IMG/VR virus record: IMGVR_UViG_3300047334_000093
Coordinates: 1 to 64,000 of that record
DNA length: 64,000 nt
Direction: 5' to 3' (one strand)
DNA from: a virus
The notes beneath the pieces were generated by a model. That model saw nothing but the letters and a program-made list of their open reading frames with translations, was not told the origin of the DNA and made no database searches. The position numbers and the translations under genes are program-made. The first letter of the stretch is position 1. Each line of letters begins with the position of its first letter. Positions 14,006-22,133 of this stretch are shown one piece after another.

Positions 14006-14020
14006 GGGGCAAATTGCCCC
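14006..14020. promoter_or_regulatory. 15-bp palindrome upstream of the 13975 start
   Basis: GGGGCAAATTGCCCC has perfect seven-base arms around one A. It lies in the 75-bp gap between two leftward genes, just ahead of the leader of the 61-aa gene. On the minus strand a TAGTAT hexamer precedes it by about 9 bases, so it may be an operator at a leftward transcription start, or a terminator stem of the gene ending at 14051. Confidence 0.4.
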
Positions 14021-14050
14021 AGCTTTGATACTAGCCGCAAAACCCCCCGT

Positions 14051-14182
14051 TTAGTCTTCGACGTCTACCTCGTAAACGTCATCAGCGATAAAAAGGGGCA
14101 CGACAGAAACAGTCGCGCCGACAGCCTCGGCCGCAATGATAAAATCGACGGCGTCATCGTGGTCGGCGAAGGTGAGGGTCAT
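14051..14182 (-). CDS. 43-aa acidic peptide
   Basis: ATG 14182 follows GGAGC by a short spacer. The peptide MTLTFADHDDAVDFIIAAEA plus an acidic C-terminus (VYEVDVED) looks like a compact beta-alpha-beta unit. It is the first gene of the leftward unit that diverges from the rightward late block. No family is recognised. Confidence 0.5.
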   Translation of the reverse strand: MTLTFADHDDAVDFIIAAEAVGATVSVVPLFIADDVYEVDVED

Positions 14183-14289
14183 TGGAAGCTCCGTGTCTAC
14201 CCGGCGGTATTGCTCGGTTGATGACGCATCTTACCACATACGCAGGACACGTCAAGCGTGTTCGGAAAAGTTTTTTGCTAATTTAGGTG

Positions 14290-14318
14290 TTGCAATCGGT
14301 GTTTGGATGGATTATACA
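14290..14318 (+). promoter_or_regulatory. Candidate promoter for the long rightward late block
   Basis: TTGCAA (14290-14295) and TATACA (14313-14318) are 17 bp apart, in the 163-bp divergent gap and 28 bp before the ATG at 14346. No better promoter is visible before the terminase genes, because nearly every gene from 14346 to 27000 overlaps or abuts the next. It may therefore drive the regulators, the NusG-like gene and the late genes. Confidence 0.45.
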
Positions 14319-14345
14319 TATGGATGTCAGCAAACGGGGAAAATC

Positions 14346-14585
14346 ATGACTGTTGATTGGCAGCCAATCGAAACCGCACCAAAAGATCAAAAAATTTATT
14401 TGATGTTTTGGCGCGATGGGGCTTTTGATGTCGGCAGCTATTGCGCAGACAAATATGCCAAAAACCCGAAACCGTATTGGAACTCGTGGAAAATCCAACT
14501 CGGAATAACGTGGATGCGTAAAAACGTGCCAACCCATTGGGCGCCGTTTCCGCAAGGTCCTAACGTGTCAACGCCCCGGCCATGA
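14346..14585 (+). CDS. DUF551-like small protein, 79 aa
   Basis: From ATG 14346 (GGGGA upstream) the protein begins MTVDWQPIETAPKDQKIYLM and ends with PTHWAPFPQGP. The opening WQPIETAPKDG-like and closing PTHWMPLPxPP-like motifs are the hallmark of short DUF551-type phage proteins. It is the first gene of the late block. Biochemical role unknown. Confidence 0.7.
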   Translation: MTVDWQPIETAPKDQKIYLMFWRDGAFDVGSYCADKYAKNPKPYWNSWKIQLGITWMRKNVPTHWAPFPQGPNVSTPRP

Positions 14586-14616
14586 ACGGCCGGGTTTCCG
14601 CCAAAGGAGAATTTTG

Positions 14617-15066
14617 ATGAACAGGCCCTCTCCGCGCAAACCGCTGGATTTTGATAGGCAGGTGGCTGCCAAGCTTGTTGAGATTCGCGTCAATGCCGGT
14701 GTTTCGCTGCAAAAAATGGCCGCCGCGTTAGGGCTTTCTTTTCAGCAGATGCAAAAATACGAGAGGGCGGAGACGCGGATTTCGTGCGGGCGCCTGCAGG
14801 AGATCGCGCAATTTTTAAACGTTCCGATCACCGATTTTTTCGCAAACCCGGGCAAGTCAGACGATGCGAGGCTAGAGGAAAAGCGCGCGCTGCTGGAGCT
14901 GACGCGCGCGTTCTGGGGGCTCAAAACTCACACCGCGCGGCTCGCCGTGGTGGCGGTCGTTAAGGCCATGGCGGGCGAAGAAAAAGAGCAGTCGGCGATT
15001 GACAAGGGCGCGACGGATAATTTAATAAATTGCACCACAACAACTGATATAGAGCATCATGACTGA
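14617..15066 (+). CDS. XRE-family regulator of alphaproteobacterial type
   Basis: ATG 14617 is seven bases after GGAG; an upstream TTG at 14614 is less likely. Residues about 16-75 form an HTH_XRE domain: LVEIRVNAGVSLQKMAAALG, then SFQQMQKYERAETRIS and LQEIAQFLNVPITDFF. This version is very common in Alphaproteobacteria. The C-terminal half is helical and may dimerise. It precedes and overlaps the MucR-like gene, so both probably regulate this block or the divergent one. Confidence 0.8.
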   Translation: MNRPSPRKPLDFDRQVAAKLVEIRVNAGVSLQKMAAALGLSFQQMQKYERAETRISCGRLQEIAQFLNVPITDFFANPGKSDDARLEEKRALLELTRAFWGLKTHTARLAVVAVVKAMAGEEKEQSAIDKGATDNLINCTTTTDIEHHD

Positions 15067-15505
15067 TATTGTTGATTTGACGGCGCAGGTCGTTTCTGCA
15101 TATGTATCGCATAACGCGGTGCCACGTGAGGACGTCCCGGCGTTTATCCGAGCCGTTTATGCCGCGTTGTCCCCTGAGGTGCCAAAAGCTGCGCCGCGTG
15201 GCGAACCAGCTGTTGATCCAAAAGAGTCAGTGTTTGACGACGTGATTATCAGCCTGGAGGACGGTAAACCCTACAAAACGCTAAAACGGCATCTCACGGC
15301 GCTCGGGATGACGCCAGAGCAGTATCGCGCCAAATGGGATTTGCCTCCGGCGTATCCGATGATAGCGCCAAATTACTCAGAAAAGCGCAGCGCCTTGGCC
15401 AAAACGGCGGGGCTCGGGAAAAAGTCAGATGTTGCGCAAACAACCGAACAGGACGGCACCGTAACGACGATTAGGCCGCGTGGGCGGCCGAGGAAGGTGG
15501 CGTGA
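15059..15505 (+). CDS. MucR/Ros-family regulator lacking the zinc cysteines
   Basis: The 148-aa protein follows the MucR/Ros template from end to end: VVSAYVSHNAVPREDVPAFI at the N-terminus, SLEDGKPYKTLKRHLTALGM, TPEQYRAKWDLP, then YPMIAPNYSEKRSALAKTAG. Ros-type proteins normally begin the finger with a Cys pair (CLxC or CLED); here the first position is Ser and no Cys is present, so the domain must fold without zinc or be altered. Zinc-independent Ros homologues are known in Mesorhizobium. MucR proteins bind AT-rich promoter DNA in Alphaproteobacteria. The stop is followed closely by another HTH gene. Confidence 0.85.
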   Translation: MTDIVDLTAQVVSAYVSHNAVPREDVPAFIRAVYAALSPEVPKAAPRGEPAVDPKESVFDDVIISLEDGKPYKTLKRHLTALGMTPEQYRAKWDLPPAYPMIAPNYSEKRSALAKTAGLGKKSDVAQTTEQDGTVTTIRPRGRPRKVA

Positions 15506-15536
15506 TGGAGCGGCGCGATTGCGTGAGGCTCGCCGA

Positions 15537-15818
15537 GTGAGCCGTCGCCCGATCGCGTGGACGCCCGAGATGCTCGAAACCCTCCGCGACATGCGCGAGC
15601 GCGGATATTCAATGGAGCGGTGCGCCGAGCGGGTCGGTGTTTACGTTGCGGGAGTAGAACGCAAATGTCGCGAACTAGGTCTTAATGCGCGACGACATCG
15701 AGGGAGTTTAAGCGGTGAGCGCACCGTCGCGTTCGGGCTGGACAAATTTCCGCCGGGGCGGATGGATTTCTGGGAACGAGAGCGGGTTAAGCGGGCTGCG
15801 GGGGATTTGCAAGTATGA
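15537..15818 (+). CDS. Helix-turn-helix protein of GcrA-like/Myb-like pattern
   Basis: The preferred start is GTG 15537. The protein opens WTPEMLETLRDMRERG, then MERCAERVGVYVAGVERKCR, the two-helix plus recognition-helix pattern also seen in GcrA N-termini and SANT/Myb-like domains. The C-terminal part is basic and unstructured-looking. A longer reading from 15480 would overlap the MucR gene. It overlaps the next gene by four bases. Confidence 0.55.
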   Translation: MSRRPIAWTPEMLETLRDMRERGYSMERCAERVGVYVAGVERKCRELGLNARRHRGSLSGERTVAFGLDKFPPGRMDFWERERVKRAAGDLQV

Positions 15819-16039
15819 CTGCCGAGCTTACCATCGACCAAATCATCGCGTGGGTAAGAGAAAAAGCGTCCGGCCGCACCAGATACGTCGGCATGGAAAC
15901 ACATTGGGACGAGCGTTTAGTCGCCGAAATTGACCGGTTGCGCAATTTGCTTGTTGCATCAAACGACGAAGCTATAAATGCGCAGGCTCAGGTAAAGGAA
16001 CTGAAAAACGAAGTGGAAGGCCATGGGCGCGGCAGATGA
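15815..16039 (+). CDS. Coiled-coil small protein, 74 aa
   Basis: The 74-aa product starts MTAELTIDQIIAWVREKASG and has a long heptad-like helix (LVAEIDRLRNLLVASNDEAI, then QVKELKNEVEG). No enzyme or membrane motif is visible. It overlaps the HTH gene as ATGA and is part of the pre-terminase gene series. Confidence 0.6.
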   Translation: MTAELTIDQIIAWVREKASGRTRYVGMETHWDERLVAEIDRLRNLLVASNDEAINAQAQVKELKNEVEGHGRGR

Positions 16040-16060
16040 TGATGACGAGCGGCAGTTTTG

Positions 16061-16453
16061 ATGATTCGCATTGTTTTTGCCGCTATGGTGTTGGCACCGA
16101 TTGTAGCTCATGCAGCGCCGCCAGCACTGGGTTCTGACGATGACATTGCACTCAGCCCCTATGCCGATTGGATACAGGGCCAGACTGGCCATTACGGCGG
16201 CCTGTGTTGCTCGCTAGCAGACTGCCGGGCGGTAGAGTGGCGGCAACGCAAAGGCCACGTTGAGGCGTTGATCACGCGATCAGACAGCCGCGGGTTTGAC
16301 AAGTTTCCCGAAGCACCGAACGCCTGGTTGTCGGTACCGGATGTCGTGATCAAACGCGAGGGCAATCCGACCGGGGTAGCGATTGCCTGCTGGAGCGCAT
16401 ATCGGACGCAAGACGGTGGGTTTTACTGCTTTTTTCTGCCCGACTTGACGTGA
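16061..16453 (+). CDS. Secreted Cys-containing protein, 130 aa
   Basis: The N-terminus MIRIVFAAMVLAPIVAHA is a standard Sec signal with cleavage expected after AHA. The mature part holds five Cys (CC and C early, then IACW and YCFF), consistent with periplasmic disulphides. Similar short secreted proteins with CC..C near the N-terminus are common in alphaproteobacterial genomes and phages. A phage product exported to the periplasm could block DNA entry of other phages or alter the envelope. It sits just upstream of the NusG-like gene. Confidence 0.65.
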   Translation: MIRIVFAAMVLAPIVAHAAPPALGSDDDIALSPYADWIQGQTGHYGGLCCSLADCRAVEWRQRKGHVEALITRSDSRGFDKFPEAPNAWLSVPDVVIKREGNPTGVAIACWSAYRTQDGGFYCFFLPDLT

Positions 16454-16480
16454 GACAAAAACTAAGCTAGATGGGAATTT

Positions 16481-17089
16481 ATGCCAAATTCGGAGCCGGA
16501 CTCGCGCTGCGAGCCTGATGGTGGAACTTTTCTGCCTTGGTATGTTGTCCAAACAAATCCTGGCAAGGAAATTGCTGTTTGGAAGCGTTTGCTTGATTTT
16601 CAGTGCTATGTGCCGATGGAAGTAAAATGGCGCGTAGTATTGAAGAATGGTCGTCCGGTTTTCGAAAATGGCATTCGTAAAACCGAAGAAGTAAAGAAGC
16701 CTTTTTTTCTTCGATATCTTTTCGTGTCTTTTGATGTTGATGCAAACAATTGGACTAAAATATTTTACACGGAAGATGTTTCGCGTTTGTTTTGCCACTA
16801 TTGCGGTGATCGCCCCATACCGTTGCGGTTGCCTATGGGGTATGTTGAAGGATTGCAACGTCGCGGTCGATCTGGCGACGGTTTTATTGACCTTGATGCT
16901 GAGCGTCGTGGTCATATGCCTGACCCAAATTGGCTTGTTGGGTCGACCGTCACCATCAAGGAAGGTTCGTTTGCTGGGTATGATGCAGTCATTCTGGCAA
17001 ACGACGTGGATCGAGTGACAATGCTGTTTAGCTTGTTTGGGCGTGAAACTAAACTTGAAATGGCGCTTTCTGCCGTGGATGTGCGATAA
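16481..17089 (+). CDS. nusG-like: NusG-family transcription elongation/antitermination protein
   Basis: The 202-aa protein has both NusG domains. The NGN domain (about 19-128) opens WYVVQTNPGKEIAVWKRLL, continues with RYLFVSFDVD, and reaches the GDRPIPL...VEGLQ helix. The KOW domain (about 153-200) reads GSTVTIKEGSFAGYDAVI, then LFSLFGRETKLEM. NusG and its paralogues RfaH and LoaP ride on RNA polymerase, suppress pausing, and in specialised paralogues relieve termination over long operons. The gene ends at the ATG of the small terminase, at the head of about 42 kb of co-directional late genes. Inference: it is the phage's own late antiterminator. It carries an unusual insertion after the first strands (KNGRPVFENGIRKTE). 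Confidence 0.88.
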   Translation: MPNSEPDSRCEPDGGTFLPWYVVQTNPGKEIAVWKRLLDFQCYVPMEVKWRVVLKNGRPVFENGIRKTEEVKKPFFLRYLFVSFDVDANNWTKIFYTEDVSRLFCHYCGDRPIPLRLPMGYVEGLQRRGRSGDGFIDLDAERRGHMPDPNWLVGSTVTIKEGSFAGYDAVILANDVDRVTMLFSLFGRETKLEMALSAVDVR

Positions 17090-17565
17090 TGGCCGGCCGG
17101 CCGAAGCGTTCAGTGCTTGCTGGAAAATCGGATAAACCGCAGACCTGTGGAACTCGCAAAGGCCGAGGCGTGGGTTGGGGTGGTTCGGCCAATGGTGGCG
17201 GAAATCGCCCTGCAGAGCCAAACACCGCTGAAAAACCAGTAAAAAAGCTCGGCGTAAAACATGATCCTTTTAGCGCCGAATGGCGAGATGCTCAGTTAGC
17301 CAACCACTACCTCCGGCTTGCAGACTTTGCCGAGGATGAAGAAAACGACAAAATGCTGCGCATGACGGCGGGCGAACGGTTGAGTGATCGCATTGAAGGT
17401 AAACCGGTACAAAAGCAAGAAATCACCGGCAAGGACGGCGGCGCCATTCAGACCGAAACGGTCAATTGGGCCGCGCTTTCGACTGAAGAACTTCGAGCCG
17501 TTGAGCGAGCCTACCGGGCTGCTATGTTGATGAAAGACACGGGCGATGCCGCGGAACTGGATTAA
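17089..17565 (+). CDS. Small terminase subunit (probable)
   Basis: The 158-aa protein begins MAGRPKRSVLAGKSDKP, a basic N-terminus, followed by a Gly-rich linker and a helical domain (AQLANHYLRLADFAEDEEND; MTAGERLSDRIEGKPVQKQE). The IEGKP...QK pattern and position directly before the large terminase fit a small terminase that recognises packaging sites. Its start overlaps the NusG stop. Identification is mainly by context. Confidence 0.65.
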   Translation: MAGRPKRSVLAGKSDKPQTCGTRKGRGVGWGGSANGGGNRPAEPNTAEKPVKKLGVKHDPFSAEWRDAQLANHYLRLADFAEDEENDKMLRMTAGERLSDRIEGKPVQKQEITGKDGGAIQTETVNWAALSTEELRAVERAYRAAMLMKDTGDAAELD

Positions 17566-17725
17566 ATCGGCTGTCGGCAAAAAGGGTGCGCTACATAAAG
17601 AGCTTGGTGTGCCGATGGGTGACAAAATCCCAGCAAAGACCTTAGCTAAAGCGGCAAGGTCGAACAACCCAATTGAGGCCAAGCGCGCCAAATTAGCGGA
17701 AACGCTTAAAGGTTTTAAGAAGTAG
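17546..17725 (+). CDS. 59-aa basic phage protein between the terminase genes
   Basis: ATG 17546 lies inside the end of the small terminase gene and the frame runs to TAG 17723-17725, three bases before the large terminase start. The sequence WIKSAVGKKGALHKELGVP...KIPAKTLAKAA matches a short basic protein I recognise from many tailed phages (KKGALHxxLGIPxGxKIP). Its function is not established; abundance of Lys suggests nucleic-acid binding. Confidence 0.75.
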   Translation: MPRNWIKSAVGKKGALHKELGVPMGDKIPAKTLAKAARSNNPIEAKRAKLAETLKGFKK

Positions 17726-17728
17726 TCG

Positions 17729-19237
17729 GTGCTTCTGCCATCTCTGCGCCACTACGGTGAAATTCGCAAAAACCTTGCTGAACGGCATCTGATTGATTTT
17801 GTGCGTCTTATGTGGCCGGCAGTAGAGCCGTCTAACCCGATGGTTGAGGGCTGGACCTTAGACGCGATTGCGGATCATCTTGAGGCGGTTGAAAGTGGTC
17901 AGATCAAACGATTGCTGATCAATGTGCCGCCGGGGTTTTCGAAGTCTCTAATCACCAACGTATTTTTCCCAGCTTGGATATGGGGGCCTCGGGGCAACCC
18001 TTCGGCGCGCTTCATAAATGCTTCTTATTCGTCTTCTCTAACGGAGCGAGACAACGTAAGGTTTGGTCAAGTAATACATTCTCCGGAATATATAAAATTC
18101 TGGGGTGGTGAATTTGAAGCTGGTTATTCCAGAGTAAAGCTAGAGAATAGTCGTACAGGTTGGAAGCTAGCTACTTCGGTGGGAGGCGTGGGTACTGGGG
18201 AACGCGGGGATTTTTTCCTATGCGATGATCCAAATTCGGTAAAGGAGGTAGATTCTGAGGCGGTTCGGGAATCAACGAACCAATGGTGGCGCGAGGTTGT
18301 GCCGACTCGGTTGAGTATACCGTCTGAAAGCGCTATTGTTGTCATTCAACAGCGCACTCATGAACAAGACGTGAGCGGTATCACGTTGGCGGGCGACATG
18401 GGGTATGAGCATCTCATGATCCCTATGCGGTATGACAGCAAGCGGCATTGCACCACGTCTATCGGCTGGTCTGATCCACGTTCCGTTGACGGCGATCTTT
18501 GTTGGCCAGAGCGGTTTCCAGAGAAAGAAGTCCATCAGCTTGAACGTATTCTCGGCCCGTTCGCAACGGCGGGACAGCTTCAGCAGTCTCCTTCACCCAG
18601 AGGCGGCGGGATTGTTAAGCAAGACTGGATAGGGTTGTGGGACTTTCCCCAATATCCGCCGTTTGAGTATCTGGTCGCAAGCCTTGATACCGCGTTGACA
18701 AGCAAGCAAGAAAACGACTACTCGGCTTGCGTCGTGTTGGGGCTTTACCGCGACGATTACGGCAACCCCAAGGTCATGATCGTCTACGCCTGGCAGGAAC
18801 GATTAGAATTTCACGATTTGCTGTTTCGCGTGGCTGAGACTTGCAAGAAATATCACATTGACAAACTACTTATTGAAGCCAAGACGGCCGGGCACTCGAT
18901 CGAGCAAGAGATGCGCCGAACATACAAGGATCGGAGTTTCGGCATTGAGTTTTATAACCCAACGGGCGAAGGCGATAAGGTTTCGCGCGTCTATGCCACC
19001 CAATGGATTTACTCGGACGGTATCGTGACGGCGCCGGATAAGGTATGGGCGCAGATGACGATTGATGCGTTGTGCGCTTTTCCGCGTGGCGCGCATGATG
19101 ATCTTGTGGACGCCATGACGCAAGGGATGCAGCATCTTCGCCGCGTTGGGTTGGCATTGCGGCGCGAAGAGCAAGCGACCGAATATGGCCGTGAGATTAC
19201 GCTGCAAGACAAACAAACGGCGCTTTATCCGGTCTGA
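17729..19237 (+). CDS. terL: Large terminase subunit (packaging ATPase and nuclease)
   Basis: The 502-aa protein has a variant Walker A (VPPGFSKS, residues 66-73), Walker B DFFLCDD (161-167), and RNase-H-like nuclease residues: Asp320 in SLDTALT, Glu383 in LLIEAKTAGHS and HDDLVD at 456-461. This complete set identifies the motor that cuts and pumps DNA into the prohead. Translation starts at GTG 17729. The stop overlaps the portal ATG, as is usual for packaging genes. Confidence 0.95.
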   Translation: MLLPSLRHYGEIRKNLAERHLIDFVRLMWPAVEPSNPMVEGWTLDAIADHLEAVESGQIKRLLINVPPGFSKSLITNVFFPAWIWGPRGNPSARFINASYSSSLTERDNVRFGQVIHSPEYIKFWGGEFEAGYSRVKLENSRTGWKLATSVGGVGTGERGDFFLCDDPNSVKEVDSEAVRESTNQWWREVVPTRLSIPSESAIVVIQQRTHEQDVSGITLAGDMGYEHLMIPMRYDSKRHCTTSIGWSDPRSVDGDLCWPERFPEKEVHQLERILGPFATAGQLQQSPSPRGGGIVKQDWIGLWDFPQYPPFEYLVASLDTALTSKQENDYSACVVLGLYRDDYGNPKVMIVYAWQERLEFHDLLFRVAETCKKYHIDKLLIEAKTAGHSIEQEMRRTYKDRSFGIEFYNPTGEGDKVSRVYATQWIYSDGIVTAPDKVWAQMTIDALCAFPRGAHDDLVDAMTQGMQHLRRVGLALRREEQATEYGREITLQDKQTALYPV

Positions 19238-21498
19238 TGTCCGCTTCTCTTTCGGCCTTAGCAAATAACGGGTTTATCCGCCAACTTCTACCTGATCCGA
19301 CAGACTTGCCCGCAATGGACGTTGAACCGGAGGACGACACATCTCCGGTCTCGGTTGATCCCGAAACGGGCGCCATTACGGTTGAGGATGGTGATGGCGG
19401 CGTTGTTATCAATTTCAATCCCAAACCTGAACCAAAAGAATCAAAGAATTTTAGCGATAATCTCGCGGAATTAATTGATGATATGGAGCTTGGTCGGATT
19501 GCCAACGATCTTCTGACCGGCATTTCGGCAGACGACGATAGCCGCCGCGAATGGTTAGAGACGCGCGCTCGCGGGCTTGAGATGTTGGGCATGAAGCTTG
19601 AGGCCCCGCGGGCTGGAGCGTCTGGTGACAGCGCTCCGATGGAGGGGATGAGCACGGTTCGCCACCCGTTGCTCATGGAGGCGTCTCTCAGATTTCAGGC
19701 GAACGCCCGATCCGAGATGTTGCCCACTGATGGACCGGTTAAGATTAAAAATTGGTCTGAGGCCAATGACGAACTTGCCGAAGCGCTTGAGCGCGATCTC
19801 AACAAATATCTGACCAGCACGGCAACCGAGTATTATCCCGACACTGACCAAATGCTTTTTGTGATCGGTTTTGGGGGCTCTGGGTTCAAGAAAGGTTACG
19901 CCTGCCCGATTCGGCGCCGTCCGGTGCTGGAGAGCATTGATGCAAAAGACGTGATTGTCAGCGAAGGCGCGACCGATCTCCGCAACGCTCCGCGGGTTAC
20001 GCATCGGATTGCGATGCGGACTTCAATGGTCAAGCGGATGCAGATTGCTGGCGTTTATCGCGACGTGGACATTGGCCAAGCAAATCAGTTGGCTGATGAG
20101 GTCGATGAGACAAACGCTGATATTCAAGGTATTGCCGCGGTTCCAACTCGGCCGGAAGATCAAGACCACACCATATATGAGTGTTATTGTGAACTTGATA
20201 TATCGGGGTTTGAGCACAAAAAGGGATTGCCGCTTCCCTATCGTGTAACGCTGGATCGTGACAGCCAAACGATCCTTGAAATCAGGCGCAATTGGGATGA
20301 AGAAGACCCGATGTGCTTGGGTAAAATGCCGCTTATTCGGTGGACGTATGTGCCATACGGACTTTACGGCATTGGACTTGTTCATATCCTCGGAAATACG
20401 ACCAACGCCCTGACGGCAGCGCTGCGCGAGATGCTTGACGCTGGCATGTATGCCAATTTCCCCGGCGCGCTGGTCAGCGAAGACGGCGGACGGCAAAAAA
20501 CGGCAAACATTCGCGTGCCTCCTGGCGGCTTGGCGCAAATTCAGACGGGTGGCAAAAAGCTCAGCGATGTCGTGGCGCCGCTGCCATATAAGGATGTTTC
20601 CTCGGGTTTGATGGCGCTTTGCCAACACATCGAAGAGATGGGTCAGCGGCTGGGCGGAACGGCAGAACTGCAGGTCGGTGAAGGCCGCGCAGATGTTCCG
20701 GTCGGTACCATGCTGGCCACGATCGAACAAGCTACGAAGGTGCAGGACAGCGTTCATAAGCGCCTTCATGCCGCCCAGGCCGAAGAATTTCAGCTTCTCA
20801 AAAGCTTGTTTCGCGAAGACCCGGAAGCGTTTTGGCGGTTTAACAAGCGCCCCGCTCGGCAGTGGGACGAAGCTACGTTTTTACATGCGCTAGATAATTG
20901 CGATTTTGTGCCGATGAGCGATCCAAATACGCCGTCGCACATGCACCGACTTATGAAAGCCACGGCATTGTTGCAATTGGCTCAAGCGGCGCCGCAATAT
21001 TTTGATGTCCCTGCCGTGATCAAGAAAGCCATGGGGATGGCCGGGATATCGGACATTGATAGCTTGATGGCGCCGCCCGGCGCCGCACCACCACAACCTC
21101 CCAACCCGCAAGTTATTGCCGCCCAGACCAAATTGCAGATTGCTCAGATGGACAATGCGCGCGCGCAACAAGACCAGCAACAGGCTGCGCAGCAAGCCGA
21201 GATACAACGTCAGTTTGAAGCTCAGCAGAATGCTCAAAAAGCTCAAATTGAAATGGCTAAGCTTAAAATTGATCAGCAGCGTGCTCAAATTGATGCGCAG
21301 AACAACGCAGGCGATTATCAGGTGCAGGTCGCGCAGCTTGGCCTGCAAGCTCAAGATGTGCAGATGGGTCACGCCATGACGGCACATCAAACGGCAACCG
21401 AAACGATGCACCAAAATGCCGATCGCGAGCAGCGCACGGCGCTGGCTCAACTGCAAGCCAAGGCGGCTGCCAAGGCAAAACCAAAGGCACCGAAATGA
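19237..21498 (+). CDS. P22-like portal protein
   Basis: The 753-aa product directly after the terminase contains IGFGGSGFKKGYACPIRR and later MGQRLGGTAELQVGEGRADV, features of the long P22-type portal family that forms the 12-mer DNA channel. The last ~150 residues are an extremely Gln/Ala-rich helix (AQQDQQQAAQQAEIQRQFEA), which corresponds to the C-terminal barrel of P22-like portals. The stop overlaps the next start. Confidence 0.85.
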   Translation: MSASLSALANNGFIRQLLPDPTDLPAMDVEPEDDTSPVSVDPETGAITVEDGDGGVVINFNPKPEPKESKNFSDNLAELIDDMELGRIANDLLTGISADDDSRREWLETRARGLEMLGMKLEAPRAGASGDSAPMEGMSTVRHPLLMEASLRFQANARSEMLPTDGPVKIKNWSEANDELAEALERDLNKYLTSTATEYYPDTDQMLFVIGFGGSGFKKGYACPIRRRPVLESIDAKDVIVSEGATDLRNAPRVTHRIAMRTSMVKRMQIAGVYRDVDIGQANQLADEVDETNADIQGIAAVPTRPEDQDHTIYECYCELDISGFEHKKGLPLPYRVTLDRDSQTILEIRRNWDEEDPMCLGKMPLIRWTYVPYGLYGIGLVHILGNTTNALTAALREMLDAGMYANFPGALVSEDGGRQKTANIRVPPGGLAQIQTGGKKLSDVVAPLPYKDVSSGLMALCQHIEEMGQRLGGTAELQVGEGRADVPVGTMLATIEQATKVQDSVHKRLHAAQAEEFQLLKSLFREDPEAFWRFNKRPARQWDEATFLHALDNCDFVPMSDPNTPSHMHRLMKATALLQLAQAAPQYFDVPAVIKKAMGMAGISDIDSLMAPPGAAPPQPPNPQVIAAQTKLQIAQMDNARAQQDQQQAAQQAEIQRQFEAQQNAQKAQIEMAKLKIDQQRAQIDAQNNAGDYQVQVAQLGLQAQDVQMGHAMTAHQTATETMHQNADREQRTALAQLQAKAAAKAKPKAPK

Positions 21499-21932
21499 AA
21501 ACCAAATACGCACAGCCCAAAAAAATCACCGACATAACGGCGAAGAAGACTGTCATGGGTAACGGCAAAACCAAACCTGTGATGAATTCTGACGGTACGG
21601 CGCCGGCCGCGCGAATGGATCGAGCGCCGCGGGCTGCGGGGGGCAGAACGCCGAAAGGAAAGACGACCGTCAATGTCATTGTAGCACCGCAGGGAGGGGG
21701 TCAGCCTGCGGCGCCAATGGCAATGCCGCCAGGTGGCGCTCCTCCAATGGTTCCGCAGCGGCCGCTTATGCCGCCCGCTGCGCCTGCGCCCGGGGCGATG
21801 CCGCCACCAGGTATGGGCACACCGCCGCCTGGGATGATGGCCCGCAAAACAGGAGGTCGCGTCAATATGGATGCTGGCGCTGGCGGCGGGTTAGGGCGAT
21901 TGGAAAAAATCAAAGCTGAACGCGGCAAATGA
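21495..21932 (+). CDS. Pro/Gly-rich head-region protein with a GGRV motif
   Basis: The 145-aa protein has a basic N-terminus, a long low-complexity middle of Pro, Met and Gly (PPGGAPPMVPQRPLMPPAAP) and a C-terminal KTGGRVNMDAGAGGG motif. The same GGR[V/I/L] signature recurs in the genes at 25811 and 36564. Low complexity suggests a flexible linker or scaffold-associated protein. No family is recognised; position between portal and GroES-like genes implies a head role. Confidence 0.6.
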   Translation: MKTKYAQPKKITDITAKKTVMGNGKTKPVMNSDGTAPAARMDRAPRAAGGRTPKGKTTVNVIVAPQGGGQPAAPMAMPPGGAPPMVPQRPLMPPAAPAPGAMPPPGMGTPPPGMMARKTGGRVNMDAGAGGGLGRLEKIKAERGK

Positions 21933-22129
21933 TCGGATTCGAATCTCGGTTTCGCGAGCTTCTTGAGGAAATCGCCGAAGTTGAGGCTGAACGAATTGCT
22001 GGCAATGCTATGGGCATAGAAGAACCAACATTGTACCAGATCGGCCACGCATCTGGCCGTTATTACGCGCTGAGAACTATCGTCCCACAACTTTGCGCAG
22101 AGATCGAAAAACAACTACAACGGAGCTAA
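21929..22129 (+). CDS. Small head-region protein, 66 aa
   Basis: The entirely helical product (ELLEEIAEVEAERIAGNAMG; YYALRTIVPQLCAEIEKQLQ) overlaps the gene before it by four bases. No family is recognised. A size of 66 residues and the location suggest an assembly cofactor. Confidence 0.6.
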   Translation: MIGFESRFRELLEEIAEVEAERIAGNAMGIEEPTLYQIGHASGRYYALRTIVPQLCAEIEKQLQRS

Positions 22130-22133
22130 CACA

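Noticed and set aside
16280-17221. 313-codon minus-strand frame over the NusG and terminase region
   Set aside because: It runs antisense to clear NGN and KOW motifs and to the small terminase, lacks a ribosome site and has unlikely composition.
21925-21960. GGATTCGAATCTC stretch reminiscent of a tRNA T-arm
   Set aside because: It is inside an intact coding start (MIGFESRF) and no cloverleaf can be drawn around it.
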